Source of the DNA: Dehalococcoidia bacterium
GTDB lineage: Bacteria > Chloroflexota > Dehalococcoidia > Tepidiformales > Tepidiformaceae
Reading direction: 5' to 3'
Length of the DNA stretch: 64,000 nt
NCBI GenBank assembly: GCA_022826585.1
Contig: JAJDUR010000106.1
Coordinates: 29,000 to 92,999 of the forward strand
The translations under genes and the position numbers were made by a program. Below, piece by piece: positions 33,243-43,170 of this stretch. The notes under the pieces are model-generated. The model was not told the origin of the DNA and did no database searches. It saw nothing but the letters and a program-made list of their open reading frames with translations. Position 1 is the first letter of the stretch, and every line of letters starts with the position of its first letter.

Positions 33243-34598
33243 GTGCCCGCACCCGACCTCGATACCATCGTCTCCCTGGCCAAGCGCCGGGGTTTCGTCT
33301 TCCCCTCGTCAGAAATCTACGGCGGCTTCGCCAACGCCTACGACTACGGCCCCCTCGGCGTCGAGCTGAAGCGCAACATCCGCGACGCCTGGTGGCGCGC
33401 CATGGTGCGTGAGCGCGACGACGTCGTCGGAATCGACGCGGCCATGATGACGAACCCCCGGGTCTGGATCGCGAGCGGTCACACCGAGACGTTCAACGAC
33501 CCCCTCGTCGACTGCAAGGAGTGCCGCCAGCGCTTCCGCCCCGACCACATCGAGGAGGGCCAGTACGGCGAGGCCGAGCGCGACGCCGAGGGGAACCTCC
33601 GCTGCCCCAGCTGCGGCGGCGAGCTGACCGAGCCACGCCTCTTCAACCTCATGTTCAGCACGCAGGTCGGGACTGTCGTGGACGAGGGCTCCATCGCCTA
33701 CCTGCCCCCCGAGACGGCCCAGGGCATGTTCGTCAACTTCGAGAACGTGCGCAGCTCCATGCGCCGCAAGCTCCCCTTCGGGATCGCCCAGACGCGCGTC
33801 AGCTTCCGCAACGAGATCACCCCCGGGCGCTTCATCTTCCGCACGCTGGAGTTCGAGCAGATGGAGATGGAGTTCTTCTGCCGTCCCGACGCTGCGGCCG
33901 AGTGGCACCGCTACTGGATCGACGAGCGCCAGCGCTGGTACGCCGAGACCATCGGCATCGACCCCGCCCGCCTGCGCATCCGCGACCACGAGCCCGAGGA
34001 GCTCTCGCACTACAGCGCCGGCACGAGCGACATCGAGTACGACTTCCCCTGGGGCTGGGGCGAGCTCGAAGGCATCGCCAACCGCACCGACTTCGACCTG
34101 AAGGCGCACAGCGAGCACAGTGGCCAAGACCTGACCTACTTCGACGAAGAGACCCGCGAGCGCTTCACGCCCTACGTGATCGAGCCCGCCGCCGGCCTCA
34201 CCCGCACCCTCGCCGTCGCCCTCCTCGAGAACTACACCGTCGAGCCCGACGAGAAGGGCGACGAGCGCGTCGTGCTCAAGCTGCCGCCCGTGATCGCGCC
34301 CATCAAGGTGGCGGTGCTCCCCCTTTCGAAGAAGAACACGCTCAGTCCCACCGCGAAGCGCATCCACGCCCTCATCCGCTCGCACTGGATGACCCAGTAC
34401 GACGAGACGCAGTCGATCGGCCGCCGCTACCGGCGCCAGGACGAGATCGGCACGCCCCTCTGCGTCACCGTCGACTTCGACACCCTTGAGGACGAGGCGG
34501 TCACCATCCGCGAGCGCGACACGCAGGAGCAGGTGCGCGTCCCCATCGCCCGTCTCGTCGAGGCCCTGCGCGAGCGCCTCCCCGGAGTCGCTGGCTAG
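33243..34598 (+). CDS. glyS: Glycyl-tRNA synthetase (single-chain class II)
   Basis: 451 residues from GTG 33243 with TTGGAG upstream; the track start at the TTG of that motif would place the ribosome site inside the gene. Class II synthetase of the dimeric type found in archaea, eukaryotes and many bacteria. Motifs: RRGFVFPSSEIYGGFANAYDYGPLG near the N-terminus, a four-Cys zinc site (CKECRQRF...CPSCGGEL), TRVSFRNEITPGRFIFRTLEFEQMEMEFF (motif 2), and EPAAGLTRTLAVALLENY (motif 3). The C-terminal anticodon-binding domain ends GVAG. Its stop is shared with pepN in CTAG. Confidence 0.96.
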   Translation: MPAPDLDTIVSLAKRRGFVFPSSEIYGGFANAYDYGPLGVELKRNIRDAWWRAMVRERDDVVGIDAAMMTNPRVWIASGHTETFNDPLVDCKECRQRFRPDHIEEGQYGEAERDAEGNLRCPSCGGELTEPRLFNLMFSTQVGTVVDEGSIAYLPPETAQGMFVNFENVRSSMRRKLPFGIAQTRVSFRNEITPGRFIFRTLEFEQMEMEFFCRPDAAAEWHRYWIDERQRWYAETIGIDPARLRIRDHEPEELSHYSAGTSDIEYDFPWGWGELEGIANRTDFDLKAHSEHSGQDLTYFDEETRERFTPYVIEPAAGLTRTLAVALLENYTVEPDEKGDERVVLKLPPVIAPIKVAVLPLSKKNTLSPTAKRIHALIRSHWMTQYDETQSIGRRYRRQDEIGTPLCVTVDFDTLEDEAVTIRERDTQEQVRVPIARLVEALRERLPGVAG

Positions 34599-37141
34599 CT
34601 GGCCGCGAACGCCCGGCAGGCGATGGCTCGCCCGAGGTCGTCGATCGACTCGCGCAGCATGCGCTGGAGGACCGCCTGCTCCTCGGGCGTCTCGCTGAGG
34701 AGCGCCTGTGCCCGGTCGAGCGTGTCCTGCTCCACGCGATAGCCCGGGAAGAGCCCCCCGTAGAACACCGTCGCGAACTCGCGGTCGCGCTCCACGAAGA
34801 TGTCGCCGGCCTGCTCGAAGAAGGCGTCGACGTAGGGCGCCAGCAGGTCCGCCTGGTGCGTCCAGTTGAAGCCGCTCATCGCCGCCTGGTTCAGGTAGCG
34901 CGAGCCGTACCCCTCGCCCGTAAAGCGCTCCCACGCCTCCGCCTTGACGGCCGCGTCGGGAACCGCGGTCTCGCAGCGAAGCTGCGCCCGCTGGCCGCGG
35001 TCCGAGGGGTCGCGCTCGGCCTCGGCGGCCACGCGCTCCGCCGCCCCCGGCAGCCCGAAGGCGACGTGGCGGGCGGCCACCCCCCAGCGCATGTCCTGGT
35101 CGAGTTCGAATCCCTCGATGACGTCCTCGCCGTCGGCCAGCCGGCCGACGTAGGCGAGGTCGTCGGGGTTCACGGCCAGGCCCACGAGCGCCCGCCCCCA
35201 GATGATGCGCGTGTCGCCGTCGGAAGCGGCCAGCAGCCCCTCCCGCGCCGTCTCGAACAGGAGGTGCGCCTCGGTGTCACGCTGCTCGGCCGGTACGTAC
35301 CTGTTCTGCGAACTGGCCGCGTGCCCGAGGACCGAGTCGACGAGCTCGATGTTCTCCTCGAGACCGATCTTCTCTCGCACGATCGCGAGGAAGTCCGTCG
35401 ACTTCAGCTGCTGGTCGCGCACCATGCTCCAGAGCGTCGACCAGAGCTGCTGCCGCAGCAGGTCGTCCCCGACCCGCTCGATGTTCTCCCGCGCCCAGGC
35501 CACCGACTCGTCGTCGAGGGCGATTTTGGCGTAGGCGTGGTCGTTGAAGTTCGGGTAGACGAGCGCCGGTCGCGGCTGTCCCCGCGCCGCCTCGATCTCG
35601 GTGCGCTCGCCTTCGAGGACCGCCGGCACGGCTTCGATGGCCGTGACGGCTCCGTCGTCGGTCAGGAGGCCCGTCTCCAGCGTGTGCGGCCGGATGGTCG
35701 GGTAATCGACGGGCGCGGTCTGGCTCAACTCCAGCCGTGTCACCCGCTCCCCGTCGCTCTCCCAGTCGGCCCGGATGGTGTTCAGGGAGGACGTCTCCAG
35801 CCACAGCCTGGACCACTCGCCCAGGTCCCGACTGCTCCCTTCCTCCAGCGCCCCAAGGAAGTCGTGCAGTGAGGCGTTCCCGTAGTCGTACGTGCGGAAG
35901 TAGTGCCGCATCCCCTCGCGGAACCCCTCGATGCCGATGGTCGCGACGAGCTGCTTCAGCACGGAGGCGCCCTTCCCGTACGTGATCCCGTCGAAGTTCA
36001 GGAACGTCTCGTCCGTGTCTCGCACCGTCCCCGCGATCGGGTGCGTCGTGATGAGCTGGTCCTGGCGGTAGGCCCAGTTCTTGATGCCGTTGTTGAAGTC
36101 CTGCCACCCCGACTGGAAGCGCGTCGCCCCCTCCATCGCGAGATACGACATGTAGGTCGCGAAGCTCTCGTTCAGCCAGAGGTCGTTCCACCACTTCATC
36201 GTCACGAGGTTGCCGAACCACATGTGCGCCATCTCGTGGAGGATCACCTCCGCCCGGCGCCGCCGCTGGTTCTCGGTGGGCGGATCGCGGTACACCATCG
36301 ACTCGTTGAAGGTCACCGCGCCCACGTTCTCCATTGCCCCGTGGTTGAACTCGGGCACGAAGATCTGGTCGTACTTGCCGAACGCGTACGGGTAGTCGAA
36401 GAACTCCCCGAAGAAATCAAGCCCCTGCCGCGTGATCGTGAACAGCTCGTCCGTGTCGAGGTACTGCGCCATCGACTTCCGGCAGAGCAGCCCGAGCGGA
36501 ATCCCGCTGTGCTTGGCCGTGGCCACGTAGTACGGCCCCGCGATCAGCGCAAACAGGTAGGTGCTGAAGGGCGGCGTCTCCGCGTACACCCGCCGGATGC
36601 GCCCGTCCCCGAGCGTCTCCGCCGAGACCTCCTGCGAGTTCGCCGTCAGCGTCCACTCGGCCGGCGCCGTCACCGTCAGCTGGTAGCGCGCCTTGATGTC
36701 GGGCTGGTCGAAGCAGGGGAAGAGCCGGTGCGCGTCGAACGGTTCGAAGTTCGTGTACAGGTACTCTTCGCCGTCCTCCGGGTCGATGAACTGGTGGATG
36801 CCGTCGCCGCCGTGGTCGTAGTCGTTCTCGTACTCGATGCGCAGCGTGTTCGAGGCCGCGAGGGCCGAGCCTGGAAGCGTCAGCTCCCGCCCCCGCCACT
36901 CGAAGTCGACCGCCTCGCCGTTCAGCTCCAGCAGGTCGATGCGCTTCCCCCGGAAGTTCAGCATCAGGTCGCCGCCCCCGCCCTGGTCGAACGTGATCGT
37001 GACGGCGCCCCGGTACGTGGGTGCGCCCTTCGTCAGGTCGAGCGCGAGCTCGTAGCGGCAGTTGGAGATGCGCTCCGCCCGGGCCGTGGCGTCGGTCTCG
37101 GTGAGGATGTTGCGTTCCTGGGTGGGGATGGGCTCGGTCAC
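34595..37141 (-). CDS. pepN: Aminopeptidase N (M1 metallopeptidase)
   Basis: 848 residues from GTG 37141. Zinc exopeptidase. HGAMENVGAVTF is the GAMEN substrate motif (near residue 262). VILHEMAHMWFGNLVTMKWWNDLWLNESFATYMSY holds HExxH plus the third ligand Glu. The N-terminal saddle starts near YELALDLTKGAPTYRGAVTITF, and the C-terminal ERAP1-like helical domain covers about residues 520-840. It recycles peptides in the cytosol. The track start is kept; a TAGCCT -10 sits at 37178-37183, giving a leader of about 30 bases. Convergent with glyS, whose stop shares the CTAG. Confidence 0.96.
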   Translation of the reverse strand: MTEPIPTQERNILTETDATARAERISNCRYELALDLTKGAPTYRGAVTITFDQGGGGDLMLNFRGKRIDLLELNGEAVDFEWRGRELTLPGSALAASNTLRIEYENDYDHGGDGIHQFIDPEDGEEYLYTNFEPFDAHRLFPCFDQPDIKARYQLTVTAPAEWTLTANSQEVSAETLGDGRIRRVYAETPPFSTYLFALIAGPYYVATAKHSGIPLGLLCRKSMAQYLDTDELFTITRQGLDFFGEFFDYPYAFGKYDQIFVPEFNHGAMENVGAVTFNESMVYRDPPTENQRRRRAEVILHEMAHMWFGNLVTMKWWNDLWLNESFATYMSYLAMEGATRFQSGWQDFNNGIKNWAYRQDQLITTHPIAGTVRDTDETFLNFDGITYGKGASVLKQLVATIGIEGFREGMRHYFRTYDYGNASLHDFLGALEEGSSRDLGEWSRLWLETSSLNTIRADWESDGERVTRLELSQTAPVDYPTIRPHTLETGLLTDDGAVTAIEAVPAVLEGERTEIEAARGQPRPALVYPNFNDHAYAKIALDDESVAWARENIERVGDDLLRQQLWSTLWSMVRDQQLKSTDFLAIVREKIGLEENIELVDSVLGHAASSQNRYVPAEQRDTEAHLLFETAREGLLAASDGDTRIIWGRALVGLAVNPDDLAYVGRLADGEDVIEGFELDQDMRWGVAARHVAFGLPGAAERVAAEAERDPSDRGQRAQLRCETAVPDAAVKAEAWERFTGEGYGSRYLNQAAMSGFNWTHQADLLAPYVDAFFEQAGDIFVERDREFATVFYGGLFPGYRVEQDTLDRAQALLSETPEEQAVLQRMLRESIDDLGRAIACRAFAAS

Positions 37142-37177
37142 GGGTGTCCTCGCTTCTCTGGGAGGGTGGCGCCGCCA

Positions 37178-37183
37178 AGGCTA
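37178..37183 (-). promoter_or_regulatory. -10 element (TAGCCT) of pepN
   Basis: Leftward TAGCCT about 36 bases upstream of GTG 37141. Confidence 0.35.
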
Positions 37184-37221
37184 CCGCTCGGCGCCCTCAG
37201 CGTCAGGCCGGGCGCTCCTGT

Positions 37222-37240
37222 CCCGCGTTCGTGACGCGGG
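37222..37240. promoter_or_regulatory. Perfect inverted repeat at the -35 position of the SnoaL-like gene
   Basis: CCCGCGT-TCGTG-ACGCGGG, 7+5+7 with no mismatches, one base before the -10 TACAAT (37242-37247). Its position over the -35 region suggests a repressor or activator site. Confidence 0.55.
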
Positions 37241-37241
37241 G

Positions 37242-37247
37242 TACAAT
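37242..37247 (+). promoter_or_regulatory. -10 element (TACAAT) of the tandem SnoaL-like gene
   Basis: TACAAT 32 bases before ATG 37280. The leader is about 25 bases. Confidence 0.55.
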
Positions 37248-37279
37248 CGCCCAAGCTCAGCCCGAGGTGTCCCGCTTTC

Positions 37280-38086
37280 ATGCCCAACAGTGCCGTTGTC
37301 GAGGCGCTCGTCACCGCCATCAACTTCGACCGCTTCGACGAGATCCAGGACTTGCATGCCCCGGGCGTCGTCTTCCACTCGTTCCGCAGCCCCATGCTGC
37401 GCGACAGCGTGGCCGTCCGCGATTTCCACCACGAGCTGCTCGAGCGCTACGCCGATTGCACCTACACCGAGGTCGAGGCGGTGGAGGACGGCGGCGCCGT
37501 CGCCGTGCGCGCCACCATCGAGGCCAAGGGCTACGACTGGCGCGCCTTCCAGCAGCGCGTGCTCGATATCTCCCGCGTCGAGGACGACCTGATCGTCGAC
37601 CGTCGCCTCTACGGCATGATGCGCGACATCGAGCTCGACAAGCCCGCCCTCGCGGCCATGGATGCCGCCAACGAGTTCCGCGGCGGCTCGGCCCGTTCCA
37701 CGCGCAGGCTCGTGCGGGGCCTCTATGAGAAGCTCATTGCCGGCGAGCGCGACGAGGCCGTCGACTCTCTCGACGAGAAGATCACCCTTGTCGATTCCGT
37801 CTACGGAATCGTCTCCGGTGTCGATGCGGTGCTCGACCTGCTCGAGGCGACGCCCCGCCCCGCCTTCGGCTACCCCCGCCTCACGGCCGTGGTCGCCGGC
37901 GAGAAGGACGCCACCGTCGAGATCGCCATCGACCCCGCCCGCCCCCGCATCGCCGACTGGGTGCGGGTGGTCGAGGGCAAGGTCCAGGTTATCGAGCGGC
38001 ACTGGATGCTGCGCGAGATCGGCGTCAATCCGTTCGTCGAGTACGCCCGCGACCGCCATCGCCGCCAGGTGATCCTGCCCAAGTAA
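37280..38086 (+). CDS. Tandem SnoaL/NTF2-like domain protein
   Basis: 268 residues from ATG 37280. Two NTF2-like cone folds in one chain: residues about 5-125 ([29 protein letters not shown]...[15 protein letters not shown]) and about 140-262 ([31 protein letters not shown]...[20 protein letters not shown]). The halves share the pattern of helix, acid, then a strand with an aromatic residue. SnoaL-like proteins include polyketide cyclases, isomerases and binding proteins; the function here is unknown. It ends 55 bases before ilvC on the same strand. The operator-like repeat upstream suggests regulated expression. Confidence 0.75.
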   Translation: MPNSAVVEALVTAINFDRFDEIQDLHAPGVVFHSFRSPMLRDSVAVRDFHHELLERYADCTYTEVEAVEDGGAVAVRATIEAKGYDWRAFQQRVLDISRVEDDLIVDRRLYGMMRDIELDKPALAAMDAANEFRGGSARSTRRLVRGLYEKLIAGERDEAVDSLDEKITLVDSVYGIVSGVDAVLDLLEATPRPAFGYPRLTAVVAGEKDATVEIAIDPARPRIADWVRVVEGKVQVIERHWMLREIGVNPFVEYARDRHRRQVILPK

Positions 38087-38141
38087 CCGCCCGAACCGCC
38101 GCGCCCTTCCGCTGCGGCCCAACCCCACAAGGAGTGCCCGC

Positions 38142-39140
<999 letters not shown>

Positions 39141-39165
39141 CCAACCACGCTGCTCGCAGGCAAGG

Positions 39166-39200
39166 AGAAGGGGTGGCCTCAAGGCCACCCCTTCTGTTTT
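39166..39200 (+). terminator. Intrinsic terminator after ilvC
   Basis: AGAAGGGGTGGCC, loop TCAA, GGCCACCCCTTCT, then GTTTT. A 13-bp perfect stem followed by a short T run. Confidence 0.88.
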
Positions 39201-39218
39201 GGTTCCGTGAGCCGCGCG

Positions 39219-40214
<996 letters not shown>

Positions 40215-40233
40215 CGTGGCCTCTTCGACGGTG

Positions 40234-41235
40234 CTAGCTTGTTGCGACAACTGGCCTCTCCCTTCCGACGTTCTGCCACTCCCAGCAGGCCGCCTGGTGC
40301 TCCCCTTCCACCTGGACGGTGTCAGGATACTGCGCGAGGCACTGGTCGGTGCGCCAGTCGCAGCGCGGGTAGAAGCTGCAGCCCTCTGGCAGGTGCGCCA
40401 GGTCGGGCGGCAGGCCCTCGATGGGAATCAGCTTCTCCTGCCGGTGCTCATCGAGCCTCGGCACCGAGTTCAGCAGGCCCACCGTGTACGGGTGCTTCGG
40501 CTTCGCGTACAGCTCGGCCGCATCCGCCCGCTCGATGACCTTGCCCGCGTACATCACGTTCACGCGGTCGGCGTAGCGAGCCACCACGCCCAGGTTGTGC
40601 GTGATGATGATGACCGCCGTGCCGAACTCCCGGCTGAGCCGGGCCATGACCTCGAGGATCTGGGCCTGGATCGTCACGTCGAGCGCCGTCGTCGGCTCAT
40701 CCGCCAGCAGGATCTTCGGGTTGCAGCTCATTGCCATCGCGATCATCACGCGCTGGCGCATGCCTCCCGAGAACTGGTGCGGGTAGTCGTCGATGCGGCT
40801 CCGGGCGGCGGGAATACCCACCAGCTCCAGTAGCTCCACGGCCCGCTCGCGGGCGGCCCGCCCGCGAAGGTCCTGGTGCAACTCCAACGACTCCGTGATC
40901 TGGCGCCCGATCGTGAGCACCGGATTCAGCGATGTCATCGGCTCCTGGAACACCATGGCGATGTCGTTCCCACGGATGCGCCGCATCTCGCTCTCGTCGA
41001 GCTTCAGCAGGTCACGTCCCTGGAACATGATCTCGCCGGAGACGATCTTTCCGGGGGGCGACGGGATCAGGCGCAGGATGGAGAGCGCGGAGACGCTCTT
41101 TCCACAGCCCGACTCACCCACAAGCCCCAGCGTCTCGCCCTCCTCCACTGAGTAGGACGTGCCGTCAACGGCTTTGACGACGCCCTCCTGTGTGTAGAAG
41201 TACGTCCGAAGGTCATTTACTTCAAGAAGCGCCAT
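40234..41235 (-). CDS. Peptide/nickel ABC transporter ATPase, OppD/DppD-like
   Basis: 333 residues from ATG 41235 behind a GGGGG-rich site. Walker [13 protein letters not shown]-loop [13 protein letters not shown], signature [16 protein letters not shown], Walker [16 protein letters not shown]-loop THNLGVV. The C-terminus has EGCSFYPRC...CLAQYP, the Cys motif of the Opp/Dpp family. The track start 41346 lies inside tRNA-Leu and is rejected. Encodes one of two ATPases that power peptide or metal uptake. The tRNA pair upstream is on the same strand with no terminator seen between. Confidence 0.93.
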   Translation of the reverse strand: MALLEVNDLRTYFYTQEGVVKAVDGTSYSVEEGETLGLVGESGCGKSVSALSILRLIPSPPGKIVSGEIMFQGRDLLKLDESEMRRIRGNDIAMVFQEPMTSLNPVLTIGRQITESLELHQDLRGRAARERAVELLELVGIPAARSRIDDYPHQFSGGMRQRVMIAMAMSCNPKILLADEPTTALDVTIQAQILEVMARLSREFGTAVIIITHNLGVVARYADRVNVMYAGKVIERADAAELYAKPKHPYTVGLLNSVPRLDEHRQEKLIPIEGLPPDLAHLPEGCSFYPRCDWRTDQCLAQYPDTVQVEGEHQAACWEWQNVGRERPVVATS

Positions 41236-41307
41236 GACGCCCCCTTTCCCCCGACTCGGATTTGCCTGCGTCCCGCTCCGACGAGTGGCGGGTTCCCCAT
41301 GGGGCCA

Positions 41308-41389
41308 TGGGGAAGAGGAGATTCGAACTCCTACGCCTTGCGGCACATGATCCTAAATCATGCTCGTCTGCCAATTCCGACACTTCCCC
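41308..41389 (-). tRNA. tRNA-Leu (anticodon TAG)
   Basis: On the minus strand, acceptor GGGGAAG pairs with CTTCCCC and the discriminator is A. Anticodon stem-loop CATGA-TTTAGGA-TCATG gives TAG. A class II variable arm (GTGCCGCAAGGCGT) and T-arm AGGAG-TTCGAAT-CTCCT are present. The 3' CCA is not encoded. Confidence 0.95.
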
Positions 41390-41435
41390 GGTCCGGAGCC
41401 GGCTGGTGAACCATCCGGCAAGACCTTTCCGAAAG

Positions 41436-41511
41436 TGGTGAGCCGCGAAGGACTCGAACCTTCAACCTAGTGATTAAGAGTCACTTGCTCTGCCAATTGA
41501 GCTAGCGGCCC
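41436..41511 (-). tRNA. tRNA-Lys (anticodon CTT)
   Basis: Acceptor GGGCCGC pairs with GCGGCTC (one G-U), discriminator A, CCA encoded. Anticodon stem-loop AGTGA-CTCTTAA-TCACT gives CTT. T-arm GAAGG-TTCGAGT-CCTTC. A TATACT -10 (41525-41530) lies 13 bases upstream. tRNA-Leu follows 46 bases downstream, probably on the same transcript. Confidence 0.95.
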
Positions 41512-41524
41512 CAAGGTCGCGCGG

Positions 41525-41530
41525 AGTATA
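41525..41530 (-). promoter_or_regulatory. -10 element (TATACT) of the tRNA-Lys/tRNA-Leu unit
   Basis: Leftward TATACT 13 bases before the mature tRNA-Lys 5' end, so about 6 bases of leader. Confidence 0.6.
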
Positions 41531-41588
41531 CCGAAGCGCCTTCACGCGAGACAACAACTCCGAAACGCCCGGGAAGCTCCCGAATCGT

Positions 41589-42227
41589 TCACACCGCTCC
41601 GCGCAGCAACTCGATGACCTCGTCCACCGCGGCCACGCGCCAGTTCGCCCACGTCTCGCTCGTGCGTTGCCACTCCAGGTAGCGCTCGCGCCCTTCCGCC
41701 CGCGCCTGCTGGATCTCCTCCTCGCTCGGCTCGTGCCCGATCCGCTGCGCGATCGCCTCCGGACGCATGTCGCCGAGCACTTCGTAGAGCTGGTCCATCT
41801 GCTCATTCGCCAGCACCGGCCGCTCGATGAAGTTGCCCAGCTCGACGTGCTCGGCGTTGTAGAAGATGTACACGGGGATCGACTCGAACTCCCCGTCCTT
41901 CAGGTATTCGGCGATCATGTCCTTGTTCTCGTCGCGCTCGAAGATGCGCACTTCGATGCCGAGCGCCTCGGCGATGCGCACCCCCACGGGCATGCCCCGG
42001 TACACGTCCGGGCACCAGTCCTCGCCGATGATCACCATGTGGTCGGGCCCGTTTGAGTGGCCCGCCAGTTCGCTCAGGGCGGCTTGCTGCTCCTGGCTGA
42101 TGCTGAGGCTCGCGTAGTTGTCGTCGAACTGCTCCCGGTTGCGGATGCCCGACTCGATGTATTCCTGGTAGGTCTTCCCCTGCGCGAAACGCTCGCGGGT
42201 GATCACGGATTCCGTTGCCTGCGCCAC
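41589..42227 (-). CDS. Thioredoxin-fold protein with a single active-site Cys
   Basis: 212 residues from GTG 42227, behind GGGAGG. The central MVIIGEDWCPDVYRGMPVGVRIAEALG is a thioredoxin-like active site, but the motif is WCPDV, with only the first Cys, as in some thioredoxin_9-type proteins. GEFESIPVYIFYN holds the cis-Pro. It is the only Cys in the chain, so a dithiol oxidoreductase role is unlikely; monothiol, binding or structural functions are possible. N-terminal 60 residues are helical and the C-terminal 70 are helical and acidic. Function unknown. Confidence 0.75.
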   Translation of the reverse strand: MAQATESVITRERFAQGKTYQEYIESGIRNREQFDDNYASLSISQEQQAALSELAGHSNGPDHMVIIGEDWCPDVYRGMPVGVRIAEALGIEVRIFERDENKDMIAEYLKDGEFESIPVYIFYNAEHVELGNFIERPVLANEQMDQLYEVLGDMRPEAIAQRIGHEPSEEEIQQARAEGRERYLEWQRTSETWANWRVAAVDEVIELLRGAV

Positions 42228-42282
42228 TGCTCCCTCCCGGTCGTGCTGGCTGTGCTGTCAGCCTATCGACGGCGAGCGGGCG

Positions 42283-43089
42283 CTACAACTGGCCTCGCTC
42301 CGACGCCTTCGCCCGCTCCCACAGTTCGTCGAGCGCGTCGATGTCCAGCTCATTCAGGTCGAGCGACTCCTCGGTCGCCATGCGCTCGACGAGTCCGAAG
42401 CGGCGGCGGAACTTGCCATTCGCCTTCCGCAGCGCCTGTTCCCCGTCGACCCCCAGCGTTGCCGCGATGTTGGCGATTACGAACAGAACGTCGCCGAACT
42501 CCTCCTCGCGGTCCTTCTCGGTCTCCGCCAGCGCCAGCTCCCCGATCTCCTCGGCGAGCTTCTCCAGCGGTCCGTGGATGTCCGGCCAGTCGAACCCGGC
42601 CCGGCGCGCCCGACCCTGGATCGTCTGCGACTCCGCCAGGGCGGGCAGCGTCGCCGGCACGCCTTCGAGGCGGGGCTTGTTGGGCTGCTCCTTCTGCTTG
42701 AGGACGTCCCAGCTCTCGCGCACGTCCTCGGCTGTCTCCGCCGTGGCGTTCGCGAATACGTGGGGATGCCGCGCGATGAGCTTCGCCGCGATGCGCGAGT
42801 AGACGTCGCCGAACTCGAACTCACCCGTCCGCTCTGCCACGGCCGAGTGCATCAGCACCTGCAGGAGCACGTCCCCCAGCTCCTCCGCGATGGCGTCCCC
42901 TTCGCCCGAGTCGATTGCCTCGAGCAGCTCGTACGCTTCCTCCAGCAGGTGCGGACGGAGCGATTCGTGCGTTTGCTCCCGGTCCCAGGGGCAGCCCTCC
43001 GGGCCGTGCAGGCGCCGGATGATCGCTTCTAGCGCTTCGAACTGCCGCAGGTCGTCGGGGATGCGGGCCGGCTCGGCGTCGGTCGCCAT
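42283..43089 (-). CDS. mazG: Nucleoside triphosphate pyrophosphohydrolase
   Basis: 268 residues from ATG 43089. Two MazG-like helical units: EAIIRRLHGPEGCPWDREQTHESLRPHLLEEAYELLEAID with EELGDVLLQVLMHS, and LAEEIGELALAETEKDREEEFGDVLFVIAN, each with the EExxE...EExGD Mg-binding acids. It hydrolyses noncanonical or excess NTPs (or ppGpp-like substrates) to NMP and pyrophosphate. TAGACT ends 6 bases before the ATG, a leaderless start. Divergent from argH. Confidence 0.95.
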   Translation of the reverse strand: MATDAEPARIPDDLRQFEALEAIIRRLHGPEGCPWDREQTHESLRPHLLEEAYELLEAIDSGEGDAIAEELGDVLLQVLMHSAVAERTGEFEFGDVYSRIAAKLIARHPHVFANATAETAEDVRESWDVLKQKEQPNKPRLEGVPATLPALAESQTIQGRARRAGFDWPDIHGPLEKLAEEIGELALAETEKDREEEFGDVLFVIANIAATLGVDGEQALRKANGKFRRRFGLVERMATEESLDLNELDIDALDELWERAKASERGQL

Positions 43090-43095
43090 GCGCGC

Positions 43096-43101
43096 AGTCT
43101 A
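43096..43101 (-). promoter_or_regulatory. -10 element (TAGACT) of mazG
   Basis: Leftward TAGACT, 6 bases, ATG 43089. Leaderless. Confidence 0.6.
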
Positions 43102-43170
43102 CGCGGCCCATCTCTGGGGCCGGAGTCAAGGTGGTAGGACACAGCGCCATCCCGTTGGACAATTGGAGGC

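Noticed and set aside
33309-34934. 541-aa minus-strand ORF opposite glyS
   Set aside because: Antisense to glyS with no motif; high-GC shadow.
41296-41312. CCCCATGGGG palindromes as an oppD terminator
   Set aside because: No T run and partly inside the tRNA-Leu 3' end; not a convincing terminator.
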